Positions 53,501-60,112 are shown, counted from the stretch's first letter. The stretch: 64,000 nucleotides of DNA from Siphonodentalium dalli (GCA_032622095.1 CP136063.1:180399956-180463955); one strand, 5' to 3'. The notes: generated by a model not told the origin, from the sequence alone. Translations and numbers: made by a program.

Positions 53501-56481
53501 TTGCACTCAGTGAGAAGTCTACTATGCACGTCAACGAACTGCACCCCTCACGAACGGTTCTTAAACTTCCAGCGAAGATCGTCGACTGGCCGATCTGTTC
53601 CATCCTGGCTCGTGCCAGGACCAGTTCTGTTGAAGAGACACGTAAGGTCAAAATATGATCCGATGGTTGATGAAGTCGAGTTGATCGAGGCCAATCCGAG
53701 CTACGCCCATATCCGGCTTCCGAATGGCAACGAAAAGGTAGTTTCCTTGAGGGACTTGGCGCCACCAGGAGAACCGACTAATAGTCCTGAAGTTGATAAC
53801 AATGTAGAACTACCCGACCCTGGACTGGATACTTCAGTCGAGGATCCTGTCGTGACTGAACCAGACTCTGGATGGGTTAGACGATCAACTCGGTCCACTA
53901 ATAAACCAGACCGTTCGGGTTTCCACGAATGACTCTTACAGAAATAACTTTGTTGGGGAGAATGTGATGAAATTTGTATATAGTTTCTAAGACTTTCACT
54001 TGTATATTACAGGTGTACTCAGAAGTTCTGTTTGGTAATTAATTAAAGACTTTCATCAACAAGAATCGTTATCTACCTCACTACATATAGTTTATCAAGT
54101 GTTCTGCTGCCAAGCTTATATTTATATTTTCTGAGGATTGACAGCCGATGAGTAACTCTTGTGGCGATAGACTCGATGTGCATGTTCCAGTTTAAGTTGC
54201 TTTGGATTTCAAGACCGATATGTTTATGCGACTCGATGAGTTCCACTTTTTGTTTTGAAAAAGGACATTTAAGGGCACATTACTGGGGGTCAGAGAGAAC
54301 AATATTGCTTTTGTTTTAATCGGATTGAAATTTACAAGCCATTTACGCGCCCACTCATCAATCTTAATTAGGTCTTCATTTATATTTCTTTCTAACAAAT
54401 CAATATCATAGTGCATCGCCGTGAGACAAGTATCATCAGCATACATTCTAGTGTCTGAGTTTAAATTTTCGGGTAGATCGTTTATGTATACGAGGGGCCG
54501 AGTATTTAACCTTGAGGGACACCAGCCGGTATAACTCTAAAGTTTGAGCATGAGTCATTTATGAGAACTCGTTGTTTTCTATTAGTGAGGTAGTCCTCTA
54601 TCCAGTTTAAAAGCGGTCCGGAAATACTATATTGTTTCAACTTATAAATCAGTCCCCTCTGCCAGACTCTTTCAAATGCCTTTGATATATCACAGAATAC
54701 AGAGCACGTGTAGAGGCCCCTTTATCTAGGGTCTGGCAGAGGTTGTGATATAAGTCTGTTAACTGGAAATCCATTGTACCTGCTTCCAAATGTGTTAACG
54801 ATAAGTGTGGCCATTCCGTTGCAGACCGCCACTGTGGACATCAGTCTGGCCTTCATGACGTCATTGTTGCTGCTGCAGTATAGCTCCGAGACCAATACGG
54901 CCGTTGTTAGGGTGAAGGCGAATGACATCAATAATTGCTGAAAAGATTTCTTTAATAACTGAACAAATCACCATTCATCTAGTGTCCAACGATAGGTGTA
55001 TTGGAAACCGAAAAATTACGATTCCAATTGGGTAAGGATTCTAACTCCTCGGTTTTCGGGTAGTGGAAATTAAAACCCGCAAACATGACGTCACTGTCTT
55101 TCCGGGCCAATATTAGACTCGTTCCCTGGCTCATATGTGAAACACTACGACGCTATCGCTCTGTGACGTGCCCTCCCATAATAACGACGTCCAAAGCAGA
55201 GCGATGGCAAGGTTTATAGTCCGGGGACCAGTCAAGGCCAATATGGGTATTCGATTCGCCAGGAACTCATTGTCGGTGTTCCGTCTTGGTAAGCGCTGCT
55301 CACGACCAACCATGAACACATAATCGATTTTGTTCCAATAAACTCACTGATCAACTAAATGGAACAGTGCGTAGAAAATTCTTATGAGAAGCTGACAACG
55401 CAATTTGACATGTATCAATGAAACATCCAATGATAACGCGTGTATTAAATTGGAGTCTTAGCTAAGCACAATTGACCGCTATGTAAAATATTTACATCTC
55501 TGTCAACGTCTTAGAGCATATCACAATAATGTGAGTTTTATTGGTAGTGTGACCCTGCATGAATAGGGTGTATATGACAAAGACGCGAAGCCACGGACCA
55601 CTGGTAAGTACGTCCTATACCACCATTTTGGGCAATAATCAGTATTAGAAACTGATTCCATATTGCTTGATGACTTGGATGCAACAAGATGCTAATGAAC
55701 ATTATTGAATGTGACACACATACATGTATGTCAGTTTATGTATACGTGTATATTGGTAATCTTCGGTTTTCTATTATTGCCTGTCTCAAATTTGCGTTAA
55801 ATTTGATGACTGCGTTACTCTGTACCATCGACCACCGGTAAGCAAGTGATAAATGTATTTGATTCCGGATTTTTTGTTTTTTACATTTGTTATAATCATA
55901 TATTTGTCATATAAAATAAAATTACAATTCCAATCGTTCTCCATTGTACATAGGCATATGCATGATATTATCTGAAATAAAGTATTTTCCTTTTACATTG
56001 GAATTAATTGAACTTCATTGGATTTCCCACAGGCAGACGAGCAACATAGCATTGGAGGGTCACACATAGTCACCCAGTTAACAAACTGGTTTGATTTCAT
56101 CCCACTTTGTCTTTAGATGACATTCTGTTTGTGGGGATAAGTCATTTACTGCCACTAGTTGCATGTTTTAGAACGTTTGATGTACTAAATTAGCCATTGA
56201 AGGATAGGATTATTTGTCTGTTTTACAAGCGTAGATGTACTGTTTTATATTAAAGACGATATAATTATGCCAATAGCATTTGAATTTTATTTGCTGAGTG
56301 ATTTCCAACAATTCCAATATTAAATTCATATTGCGATAAAATCGAACAACCCAACACTCACCTGCATAGCATAGAACATGGTCAAATGCAACGGTGGGTT
56401 GTCTCTGATTTTATACAACATTTTTCCACTGACGTCAGTGATCTCCACATTTTGGTCACCCTTTTCGTCCCTATCAGCCAT
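32347..56481 (-). CDS. SLC23A-like: SLC23-family nucleobase/ascorbate transporter (10 coding exons)
   Basis: The coding exons, in transcript order, are 56362-56481, 54780-54937, about 49049-49185, 46539 to about 46713, 44818-44938, 42196-42352, 39695-39947, 38461-38734, 35530-35625 and 32347-32555 (complement). Joined they give about 566 residues, near the usual 570-650 of the family. SLC23/NAT proteins are multi-pass plasma-membrane symporters for ascorbate or nucleobases. Diagnostic stretches are RLPIHQGPANGYVIPLL, GFMLRYVGPITV, YFARTDARIEVID, ILDSVGEYYACARVC, HAINRGMMAEGLTASIAG, NIGVIGLKKVASRTVFQ, CILDNTVPG and TLQERGMGVW. Exon phases agree at every junction except an ambiguity at exon 3/4. 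Exon 7 lacks one C in a conserved Pro codon run, so the frame as written ends early. Whether it carries ascorbate, nucleobases or something else cannot be told. Confidence 0.93.
32850..33159. mobile_element. PIF/Harbinger-type MITE (310 bp) in intron 9
   Basis: Long inverted ends (about 90 bp) run CACACATGTCCGTTTCTC, CCTTGCGTTTCTAATATTTT, AACGCATCCGGAAAACG and match their complement at the right. TTA flanks both sides (32847-32849, 33160-33162), a TWA target as used by PIF/Harbinger. Several GCGTTTC motifs fill the interior. There is no coding sequence. Its identity differs from the 27.1 kb element. Confidence 0.85.
33414..34583. mobile_element. TIR element of about 1.17 kb in intron 9
   Basis: About 70 bp at 33414-33487 (CCAAGTCTTCTCGTACTAAA, GATATTGGGATGGAGGTGCC, GGTCTTTAGTCC) recurs inverted at 34515-34583 with few mismatches. 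The 127-codon plus frame inside (33928-34311) and an ATG-led short frame at 33906 have no family similarity. Target duplication unclear. A small related stretch (GGTCCAAAA and GAAGACTTAGTCTAATA) lies at 38020-38100. Confidence 0.75.
34720..35280 (+). repeat. 41-bp minisatellite, about 14 units, in intron 9
   Basis: The consensus is GCATGTTACAGTGAATTCG then TGTTATAATTCAGGGATATATA. Anchors at about 34724, 34768, 34805, 34847, 34887, 34929 and so on to 35257 are 37-44 bp apart. Unit-to-unit divergence is 5-15%. The array ends about 250 bp from exon 9. Confidence 0.92.
35530..35625 (-). CDS. SLC23A-like: SLC23-like exon 9
   Basis: The 96-bp exon begins after GTCATGCAG and ends G/GTAAGTG. It reads GVDTVDNLTQMLLVNPGV and GGVIACILDNTVPG, the last two membrane segments of the family, whose vertebrate members have an equivalent ILDNTIPG. 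Phase is 1 at both sides, fitting exons 8 and 10. Confidence 0.93.
36818..37137 (+). mobile_element. tRNA-derived SINE, copy 1, in intron 8
   Basis: The head has an A-box-like GTGGCTCAATCGGTTAGG and a B box GGTTCAAATCC. The body has TGCCGATGGCCGGTGGTTTG and ATATGGCCTTAGTGGCTAAA, and the tail is CGACATAAAACCCG plus (AATC)n. The flanks repeat TCCAC (36813-36817, 37138-37142). A run of 17 G starts the element where copy 2 has 5. Overlapping open frames are not genes. Copies are mobilised by a partner LINE (family knowledge). Confidence 0.9.
37143..38460. other. Intron 8 remainder with a small hairpin
   Basis: No exon is seen. 38193-38286 forms a hairpin with arms GTTACAATTCATTCTG and CAGAATGAATTGTAAC. 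Near 38035-38095 there is an inverted pair CTCGGTCCAAAA/TTTTGGACCGAG. Confidence 0.5.
38461..38734 (-). CDS. SLC23A-like: SLC23-like exon 8
   Basis: The acceptor CTCTCTTCCAG is strong and the donor is ATAG/GTAAGA. The exon codes for VASRTVFQTMGVIYIVLG, then GAVLVTIPYPVMGGALLV and LLSNLAAVDLSAFRNIAVIG, followed by IFAGTMIPEWV. In SLC23 the order IP-PV-GG, then SNL...VD...SRN is the conserved late transmembrane region. Phase 0 in, phase 1 out. Confidence 0.95.
38790..39060. repeat. Nested inverted repeats in intron 7
   Basis: The outer arms TTAACACTTTCTATACTAAA (38799) and TTTAGTATAGAAAGGGTTAA (39036) enclose an inner pair ATTCAGATAATAAGTT/AACTTATTATCTGAGAAT (38957-39006). This looks like a MITE. 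The TAGTATAGAATGGATTAA motif at 48996 may be a relative. Confidence 0.65.
39695..39947 (-). CDS. SLC23A-like: SLC23-like exon 7, with a one-base frame break
   Basis: It starts after TTTCCACAAG and ends AAAAAG/GTGTGT. It reads GQYGMPSFSFALFLHFII, DSVGEYYACARVCRAP, then after a run of four C (plus 39825-39828) the frame shifts and reads PPAHAINRGMMAEGLTASIA and GNIGVIGLKK. One more C would give the family's CRAPPPPAHAINRG, and the exon would be 254 bp, phase 1 to 0, agreeing with both neighbours. This exon carries the substrate-site glutamate region and the NAT signature, here with Gly before NIG. Confidence 0.93.
41165..41375. repeat. Nested inverted repeats with a GC-rich core in intron 6
   Basis: Outer arms ACTATTATTACCACT (41168) and AGTGGTAATAATAGT (41355) enclose the GC-rich pair GACCGGAATCGGGCGGCGGG/CCCGCCGCCCGCTTCCGG (41256-41321) with a 16-bp loop. 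It lies downstream of a GAAATA-rich simple repeat (41040-41165) in otherwise AT-rich DNA. Confidence 0.75.
42196..42352 (-). CDS. SLC23A-like: SLC23-like exon 6
   Basis: The acceptor is TTTTTTGCTATTACAG and the donor CCCAG/GTAATT. It reads ILISIVSCWFISFLLTWAG, then YFARTDARIEVIDTMPWLEV and PYP. The ARTDAR motif and the following PW-x-x-VPYP are strongly conserved in animal SLC23. Phase 0 in, 1 out. A MITE sits 22 bp upstream of the acceptor. Confidence 0.95.
42375..42580. mobile_element. Mariner-type hairpin MITE, copy B (206 bp), beside the exon 6 splice acceptor
   Basis: The ends CAGTAATGCTCTAAATAATC and the inverse ending GGGCATTACTG are flanked by TA (42373-42374, 42581-42582). The arms pair almost throughout (TTGTTGCCATTCATCGGAAA and its inverse). 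It is the same family as 32109-32291. Read on the gene strand, the element ends 22 nt before exon 6, so the branch point probably lies inside it. Confidence 0.88.
42985..44345 (+). repeat. Tandem array of ~200-bp units in intron 5
   Basis: About six units share GTCCGGACGATAACTT, AATTTGATAAAACTTGGT, TTCATATGAG with AAGTCCC, CGACCATTTCTGT, GGAGTTATGCCCCTTT and CGACTTAGAATTTGCTGATT. Units start near 43095, 43235, 43370, 43670, 43845, 44010 and 44190. Such arrays are frequent in molluscan genomes (from general knowledge). The frames here are repeat-derived. Confidence 0.85.
44818..44938 (-). CDS. SLC23A-like: SLC23-like exon 5
   Basis: Acceptor ATATACGCAG, donor TCTCG/GTGAGT. It continues M-TFAIAMTLALYMRGITTP and LPGWTPSRGFFVIRSTVHKS. 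The pattern (membrane helix, R-x-x-x-x-P-P, then a short loop) matches the family. Phase 2 in, 0 out. Confidence 0.92.
46029..46475. repeat. Palindromic CTCGAAATTTCGAG repeat cluster, split by the SINE
   Basis: ATCTCGAAATTTCGAG occurs at 46030 and variants recur at 46370-46468 (GTCGAAATTTCGAGATGTTA and so on). Each unit is self-complementary, so the cluster can form alternative hairpins. The SINE at 46054-46360 interrupts it. Confidence 0.85.
46054..46360 (+). mobile_element. tRNA-derived SINE, copy 2, in intron 4
   Basis: It matches copy 1 (36818-37137) at about 93% through CTCGGTGGCTCAATCGGTTA, AGGGTTCAAATCCACATG and ATATGGCCTTAGTGGCTAAA, ending CAATCAATCAAGA. The 8-bp target duplication TAAGATCT (46046-46053, 46361-46368) is perfect. 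It inserted into the palindromic CTCGAAATTTCGAG repeat. Confidence 0.93.
46539..46713 (-). CDS. SLC23A-like: SLC23-like exon 4
   Basis: It reads SMILGGLVHAASGMFGFIGF, MLRYVGPITVVVWLTLLTL and FCEIHWGVAS, closing CTAT/GTAAGT. GP[IL]T and HWG are family hallmarks. The start is either after ATATCAG (46713, phase 1) or after ATATGTAG (46720, phase 0). Both give the same protein length and depend on which exon 3 donor is used. Confidence 0.93.
46755..49038. other. Intron 3, no exon seen outside the repeat below
   Basis: 46760-47925 and 48650-49035 contain no recognisable exon. 47700-47810 carries a GTTGGAAA-like old repeat also seen at 35900 and 39400. Confidence 0.4.
47930..48645 (+). repeat. Interspersed repeat ending in an (AC)n tract
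   Basis: It begins CTAGAAGGTGACCCGACTTC with GTCCGGGC, contains two ACATACCAAATTTCATG-type blocks and CCACCCGTTTTCGAGAT, and closes TTTCATCGAAATCGGCTCGG, (AC)n and TCCAAAATATATAATAGATT. This body-and-tail pattern is typical of a widespread invertebrate interspersed repeat. The opening CTTCGTCCGGG is shared with 12199. Confidence 0.6.
49049..49185 (-). CDS. SLC23A-like: SLC23-like exon 3 (3' boundary ambiguous)
   Basis: After CCAATGTAG it reads (R)LPIHQGPANGYVIPLLKM, then MSLPAWQCPEKATNISTSEY and AFIDMV. LP-x-x-QG and W-x-CPE match the family; the Thr/Asn-rich stretch after it is the extracellular loop with a potential NIS glycosylation site. The donor is either GATG/GTGCAG (49049) or ACATG/GTTGAT (49056). 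Both are weak and both restore the family alignment with the matching exon 4 acceptor. Confidence 0.88.
49770..50264 (-). mobile_element. CR1/Jockey-like LINE, 3' part (left of the Gypsy insertion)
   Basis: Minus-strand translation from 50264 reads YKAYILPILDYTDVIWEK, the C-terminal RT region of a non-LTR element, and continues directly from the codons at 54091 on the other side of the LTR retrotransposon (SRTLDKL then YKAYILP). Further left the frame decays into an AT-rich 3' end with CAATAAAA near 49780. The left boundary is approximate. Confidence 0.85.
50265..50387 (+). repeat. 5' LTR (123 bp)
   Basis: Starts TG and ends CA. A TATA-like TATATT lies at 50305-50310. If transcription starts 25 bp later at 50330 (CTGTTTGGTAA), U3 is 65 bp and R-U5 is 58 bp. 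The start site is an inference from the primer complementarity. Confidence 0.97.
50330..50340 (+). promoter_or_regulatory. Proposed transcript 5' end / self-primer sequence
   Basis: CTGTTTGGTAA is the exact reverse complement of 50390-50400. In the fission-yeast element Tf1 the first 11 nt of the RNA pair with the primer-binding site and are cleaved to prime reverse transcription (established). Length and geometry here are the same. The TATA-like box sits 25 bp upstream. Confidence 0.7.
50390..50400 (+). other. Primer-binding site complementary to the element's own RNA
   Basis: TTACCAAACAG begins 3 bp after the 5' LTR and pairs perfectly over 11 nt with CTGTTTGGTAA of the LTR. I do not recognise it as complementary to a common tRNA 3' end (no TGG right after the LTR). 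Confidence 0.75.
50417..53932 (+). CDS. gag-pol: Gag-Pol polyprotein of Ty3/Gypsy element
   Basis: The single 1171-codon frame has no frameshift between gag and pol. In order: a capsid-like gag (about 1-200); two CCHC zinc knuckles (CFFCGNSMHPRRVC at 212 and CHNCKIKGHFSKVC at 232); an aspartic protease with VDTGSSESF (D290); reverse transcriptase (about 425-650) with VPFGVTNG and VFVYVDN at 564-569, where the usual second Asp of YxDD is Asn; RNase H (IETDASD, about 707-713); integrase with H838/H843/C872/C875 and catalytic D903, D961, E997 (D35E spacing); and a GPY/F-like C-terminal module (WLVPGPVLLKRHV). ATG at 50417 is the first after the primer site. It acts in virus-like particles and, for integrase, in the nucleus. 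Apart from the Asn it looks intact. Confidence 0.97.
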   Translation: MDKFLRPSRFDVNSESPTASKEWLHWKRTFTNFISSTGQNDPQPAKLDMLINFVSPSVYEYIADSDTYNEAIKTLETVYIRPKNKVLARHLLATRRQLSGENLDLFLNELRQLAKDCNFKAVSADVYKEEYIRDAFINGLSSQVIRQRLLENKTLDLQTMFDQARTMESAQKSNELYAQPYPPMAAATAQINEEDDNSTAAALRSDTGNRKCFFCGNSMHPRRVCPARDAICHNCKIKGHFSKVCKNKSTGTTASCQPFLASVTAASPKCLSKAVINITIDGKMYNALVDTGSSESFVDLKVAEELGVRIIPTCGQVSMASGAICSPVMGKCRVDVNLDKKKYRNVQLGILQSLCCDVILGLDFMEKHESVRIKFGGSSPPIDVNNSNAVCGLASSTVEPPELFANLSADCHPVATKTRKYSSADKEFIENETSRLIKEGIIEPSKSPWRAQVLVTCNERHKKRLVIDYSQTINKYTELDAYPFPKINDMVSEVAKYRIFSTLDLRSAYHQIPLRDHEKIYTAFEANGRLYQFCRVPFGVTNGVACFQRVMDRLVEENGLRGVFVYVDNITIGGMDQNQHDENLHKFLDVAKKYCLTFNDDKCAYSTESINLLGYTISHGSLRPDSDRMKPLRDLPVPYSNKSAKRAVGMFSYYSQWIPKFSEKIKPLANACSFPLDAKTIAAFDQLKTDIEKAGIQAIDETIPFVIETDASDTTLAGSLNQGGRPVAFFSRTLQPHEIGHSSVEKEACAIVEAIRKWRHLLCGKEFTLVTDQEAVSFMFNSRNHGKIKNDKILRWRTELSCYSYEIKYRPGSENASADCFSRAHCSAVNRDALLELHVSLCHPGITRLMHFVRSKNLPYSVEDVKRVVGQCQICAKLKPRYPNPTTPPLVKATQPFERLSVDFKGPLPSTTRNKYLLTVIDEFSRFPFAFPCADMTSATVIQCLTQLFALFGMPGYIHSDQGASFMSSELKTFLQSHGIATSRTCPYNPRGNGQCERYNGIIWKAVLLATSSRGLQDNQWENVLPDALHSVRSLLCTSTNCTPHERFLNFQRRSSTGRSVPSWLVPGPVLLKRHVRSKYDPMVDEVELIEANPSYAHIRLPNGNEKVVSLRDLAPPGEPTNSPEVDNNVELPDPGLDTSVEDPVVTEPDSGWVRRSTRSTNKPDRSGFHE
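53955..53962 (+). other. Polypurine tract
   Basis: GGGGAGAA directly abuts the 3' LTR, the expected position for plus-strand priming in LTR retrotransposons. It follows the gag-pol stop by 22 bp. Confidence 0.9.
53963..54085 (+). repeat. 3' LTR (123 bp)
   Basis: Identical by eye to 50265-50387 over all 123 bp. It is followed by the second TATAG. It would supply the transcript's 3' end. Confidence 0.97.
54086..54720 (-). mobile_element. CR1/Jockey-like LINE, RT part (right of the Gypsy insertion)
   Basis: Minus-strand frames read CDISKAFERVWQRGLIYKL, NWIEDYLTNRKQRVLIN, RVIPAGVPQG, MYADDTCLTA (the YADD catalytic box, 54446) and ARKWLVNFNPIKTKAI. A TAA stands where a Ser codon is expected after GVPQG, and a frameshift follows, so the element is dead. 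It begins abruptly about 60 bp inside intron 2, a 5' truncation that removed the endonuclease domain. The CDS continues at 50264 once the Gypsy element is taken out. Confidence 0.92.
54780..54937 (-). CDS. SLC23A-like: SLC23-like exon 2
   Basis: Acceptor TCTTTTCAG, donor AGCAG/GTACAA. It reads QLLMSFAFTLTTAVLVSELY, then VMKARLMSTVAVCNGMATLI and TFGS(R). The TFG-x-R that precedes LP-x-x-QG is conserved in SLC23. Phase 0 in, 2 out. Confidence 0.94.
54938..56361. other. Intron 1, no feature recognised
   Basis: AT-rich DNA with no exon, RNA or repeat family I could assign. A minus frame at 55131-55319 has no similarity. Confidence 0.45.
56362..56481 (-). CDS. SLC23A-like: SLC23-like exon 1 with start codon
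   Basis: ATG at 56481 is the first after an in-frame TGA 16 codons upstream. It encodes 40 residues: an acidic cytosolic head (MADRDEKGDQNVEITD) and YKIRDNPPLHLTMFYAMQ, which corresponds to the family's Y-x-I-D-x-P-P-W region (Leu-His here instead of Trp). The donor is CAG/GTGAGT, phase 0. Confidence 0.92.
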
Positions 56482-56591
56482 GATTGCGAGAGTGACTGTG
56501 TCAAATTGGAGCCACTCAAATGTTGCTCAGATGAGTCGCCACAAACGGCCCCCAGTTATTCTACAAGCTGTCCGGAGTAAAGTTGCTTCCA
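56482..56591 (-). other. Probable 5' UTR part of SLC23-like exon 1
   Basis: An acceptor-like CTATTTTCAG just above 56591 suggests that the exon starts there and that at least one non-coding exon lies further upstream. No promoter element could be identified with confidence in 56600-58180. Confidence 0.5.
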
Positions 56592-56599
56592 CTGAAAAT

Positions 56600-58185
56600 A
56601 GATATGTGTACTTACAATAGAAAACGTTTCTGTGTACATTCAAGAACAATGTCAAAATGTTTCGATAGTTGCAATTTATGCACAAGAACGTAGTCCAGGT
56701 GAAGTGTAAGAATGCCAAATCATATTTGACACAAAAGTAGTCATAATGTTTGGTGCCAATTTTATGCTCACAGATAAATAAACCAGAAACATTACTATCA
56801 ATGTTATTGTGTATCTCAGTCATCACAAACACCAAATGGTACGTTGATATTAAACATAACTCATATTTCCAGTGCGATCTTACGGGGGTTCTGGAGTCAT
56901 AAATTCATTTTCATTATAATTAACATGTGTTTTACATCGTCCTTAGAGCTCATGTATGTATTTTTGCACTAAGCTCAAATTCATTCAGTTGTTGCATATA
57001 TTCTTTTGAGTATAAAAGGAGATGTCCCATAAATAGCAGGATTTAGTGTACAGTACCACTTTAATATTGCCGATAATGTGTAAAGTGTAAGAATGCTACA
57101 AATCGTTATGTAATCGTTGGCGTTAGTTTGACCTTTTGAAAAACCCTTCAAAATTTACATCCTGATAAAACTGCCTATTTTGAAAGTCCATATCTGACCG
57201 TCAAAACATCCAACGATTGACTTCATAGATTCCTTCTTTAGAAAACATGCTTATGTGTAGTTTTGTTGTGTTATTTTTGATCGTAATCTTTAATTGCACC
57301 TTGCGGTAAAGCAACCAGATGTTAAGCAGGAAATTACAAATGCCATCGAAAAACTAATCAACTCGTAGTATATACGACCACACACGAGAACAACTCATAC
57401 CTGGATGGTTGGCAGAATCTTAGACAAGTTGCGTTGGTGACAAGTTGCTTCTTCTGTCCATACCCGTTATTGGTCCTCCTTTGCTGGAAAGTTTTTAATC
57501 CAATGAATCGCCAGAATTCTGACATAAGTTCTCACAGAGAACGGTCTAATTATGAAACCACAATTTCCCAGGTTGGACCTAACTAGGATGTATTACCTAG
57601 GATGATCTCAATGAGTGATCGACATTCTACAGTCACACCAGTGCCGCGTCTTGGATTATTATTCACGGAGGGTCATCAGGCTGCAGACAATAAAACAAGG
57701 ACATGTAAAGTCACGTTCCACTCCACTTAATTAAGATTTAATAACGATCGTGACCGACTACAGGACATGTGTGGGCACATACGTATGTCTAAGATTCAGT
57801 ACCTACTAATTGAAGCCACGTGTCATTTGTGCTCCAAAATATACCTTATAATATTCGCTTTTGAATTTATATTCCCTGTATCGAAACAGGTCCATAAATA
57901 GATTACCTGCCGTTCTATGAACATTATATGTTGACGCGTTGAAGTCATATCCATTTATTTTCCCTGTAGCGAAATAGGTCGACATCACCTGCCTTTCTAT
58001 GAGCTTTATAATTATACGTGAAGTCATCTATACAGCTTCGAACACTATATACGAACCCGCACAAAAACGGTGCCATTGTATTCATTAAAATTATGGAAGC
58101 GGAATTTCCGGAAAAGGTATATTACCTGACATTAAACGGAAATAGTTCATTCGAGGTTCCAAATTCTTACTACGTAATTTGGAAA
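56600..58185. other. Upstream of the SLC23 gene, no gene recognised
   Basis: Short frames (for example minus 56527-56835 and 57806-58027) overlap no known family. Two similar stretches, TATTCCCTGTATCGAAACAGGT (57870) and TTTCCCTGTAGCGAAATAGG (57959), suggest a diverged 90-bp duplication. Confidence 0.35.
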
Positions 58186-59172
58186 GAGGTATAAGATAGA
58201 TTGATAAATACACGAAAAATGGATATACCGGCTTTAATTGCTTTGAAAAATACTTTCCATGGTCACATCAATTTTCCAGCTGTTTTCAATTTAATTGCAC
58301 AAAAATGACATAAACGCTCTTCATGTCTATACCATACCAGGAATAGACTAACACGGAACGCTCTTTTCTGTCCCGTGCCGTGCAAATGGCTGTTTGGTAC
58401 CCAAACATCGTGTTCAAAGTTGTAATATTTTTTTTATCTCAATGCGTCTTTCTGTGAGATATAATGCTCGTAGAAAGGTAGTTTAAATATTTATCGACCT
58501 ATTTCGATACCAGAAATAATTCAAAACCGGGTGTATTTTGGAGCCCAAACCGCCAAGTAACTTATATAACGTGAAACTAACAAACAAATTCTTTACGCAC
58601 TGGTTTCTTTTCATTTTAATCAACAACATTATGTACCATAAACGTGTTGGAGCGACAACAGCTCTACATTTCTTCCCATGGTCTACAGTTGGAATTTTTA
58701 CGCGACCGCTGACTAAAAAAATTTAATCGGTACAAACGTAACGATCACAAATTTATCGAAACACGTATTTTCAGCGATATATCGATACATTTGTTCGAAA
58801 ATCTTCCCAGTATGTACGTTTTGAGATTCCTGTGCCATATTATGTGTGCATTATTTCATGGTTCGAACTGCCATGTCGGTTTAATTACTGATCACGCTGT
58901 GAAGAAACAACATATAAGAGCGCTCTTTATCAATATAAAGGCTGCAAGGAAAGCGCTGCCTGTTTTGTCATTGTTATCTCATAGTAGGTTTTATTTCACC
59001 ATAGATCTACTTGAAGTACACGTGCATCCGATGTCATTGATTTTCGAGCGATTTTCACACACTGTGGCACAATGTTTTCCATGGGGAGCATGCGTGAGGT
59101 TGGTGCATTAGCCTGTTTTATTGTTTTTCCTGGTTTTTGCATTTTTTTCTTCTATTGATTCCTGTACGTCGC
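58186..59172 (+). repeat. 987-bp segment, copy 1 (99.5% identical to 63014-64000)
   Basis: From GAGGTATA to the equivalent of the window edge it differs from copy 2 at about five positions (58194, 58527, 59048, 59100 and 59156). The 62- and 106-codon frames in it are identical or nearly so in both copies but have no recognisable domain. An AACGCTCTTTTCTGT block lies at 58365. No terminal repeats could be judged because copy 2 runs off the window. Confidence 0.95.
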
Positions 59173-60030
59173 TTCTGTCGTCTCATGTTTCTTTCAATTT
59201 TGTCTTGATGAGTATTGAATGTTGAAACGTCGGATCCCCTCCATACAACCAATATTCATGCTTCATATTTTGTAACATGCACTGTTTTTGAATTATATGG
59301 AATAAATACTGTTTATATCAATGTTGAAACGAGTCACCGCTTCAGTCTTTGGTCATACTATAACTTGAAGGGTAGTCCGAGGCGGCTGCTTGGATAGTTC
59401 ATATGGAAAATAAAACTAAAACAATGTATTTAACGTAGGGCCACTGATTCACTTGGTCCCGATGCTAATGGGGTATATCCTCAGTACTGGGTTGTTAGCT
59501 TTGATCCCATGCAGGGCCTGGAAGTCTTTTGTGTTGGTTGGTGACAAAACTGCAAAGTATATATATAGCTGGTCAATTGAAATATGTCAAGTAAGTCGTG
59601 ACTGGGACACTATACCGTTCTCCCCTGATTGAATGTTCAAAGAAAATTCAAAGAATCTCTTCTCCAGTTATCATCTCTTACAGAAATGTATTGGTTGCGT
59701 TGTCTCTATGCAGGTAATTTCATGTTCGTCGAATTAAATTAAATTAAATTAAATTAAATTGTTCATTGCTTGATAAAACATCATAGCCCAATGGCCCATG
59801 TGTTAAAGGCACGGGCGGCGTTCGTTGCAGCAATATTCATATTTGTTCAAATCGCCATTAACAGAAGGAATATTAAAATATATATAGTTTTGTTCATATG
59901 CCAAACATAATCAGCGCGTAAATAGTATATTGTCGTTAAGACGTACGATGGTGTACGTAAACAAGAGCCTGCTCGTGTTACAGAGGTTGTGCTTCTGTTT
60001 ACATAACACATCACAATTGTATTGGTTAAT
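59173..60030. other. No gene recognised; (AAATT)n microsatellite
   Basis: 59735-59761 is (AATTA)n, five units. The rest is unassigned. Confidence 0.4.
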
Positions 60031-60039
60031 CACACACAA

Positions 60040-60112
60040 ATGATATAAACGCTCTATATTATTTCAATATCAGGAAAACAGTAACAAATAACGCTCTTTA
60101 TGTTTACCATAT
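60040..60112 (+). repeat. AACGCTCTTTA dispersed repeat copy
   Basis: It contains TATAAACGCTCTATATTATT, CAATATCAGGAAAACAGTAA and AATAACGCTCTTTATGTTTA. It matches in inverse the block at 14893-14963 and, less closely, 58312-58390. Confidence 0.75.

Larger units (their letters stand above)
50265..54085 (+). mobile_element. Intact Ty3/Gypsy LTR retrotransposon, self-priming type
   Basis: The element is 3821 bp with two identical 123-bp LTRs starting TGTGATGAAATT and ending CACTACA. The target duplication TATAG flanks it (50260-50264, 54086-54090). One open frame encodes gag-pol; a polypurine tract precedes the 3' LTR. Identical LTRs imply recent insertion. It lies antisense to the SLC23 gene, in its intron 2, inside an older LINE. 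There is no envelope-like frame. Confidence 0.98.

Noticed and set aside
50617-53898. Many minus and alternate plus frames over the Gypsy element
   Set aside because: All are shadows of the 1171-codon gag-pol frame.
54192-54446. 84-codon minus frame as a free-standing gene
   Set aside because: It is the YADD part of the broken LINE reverse transcriptase.
58538-59111. 62- and 106-codon frames conserved in both 987-bp copies
   Set aside because: Conservation only reflects the recent duplication; no start context, domain or codon bias supports a gene.
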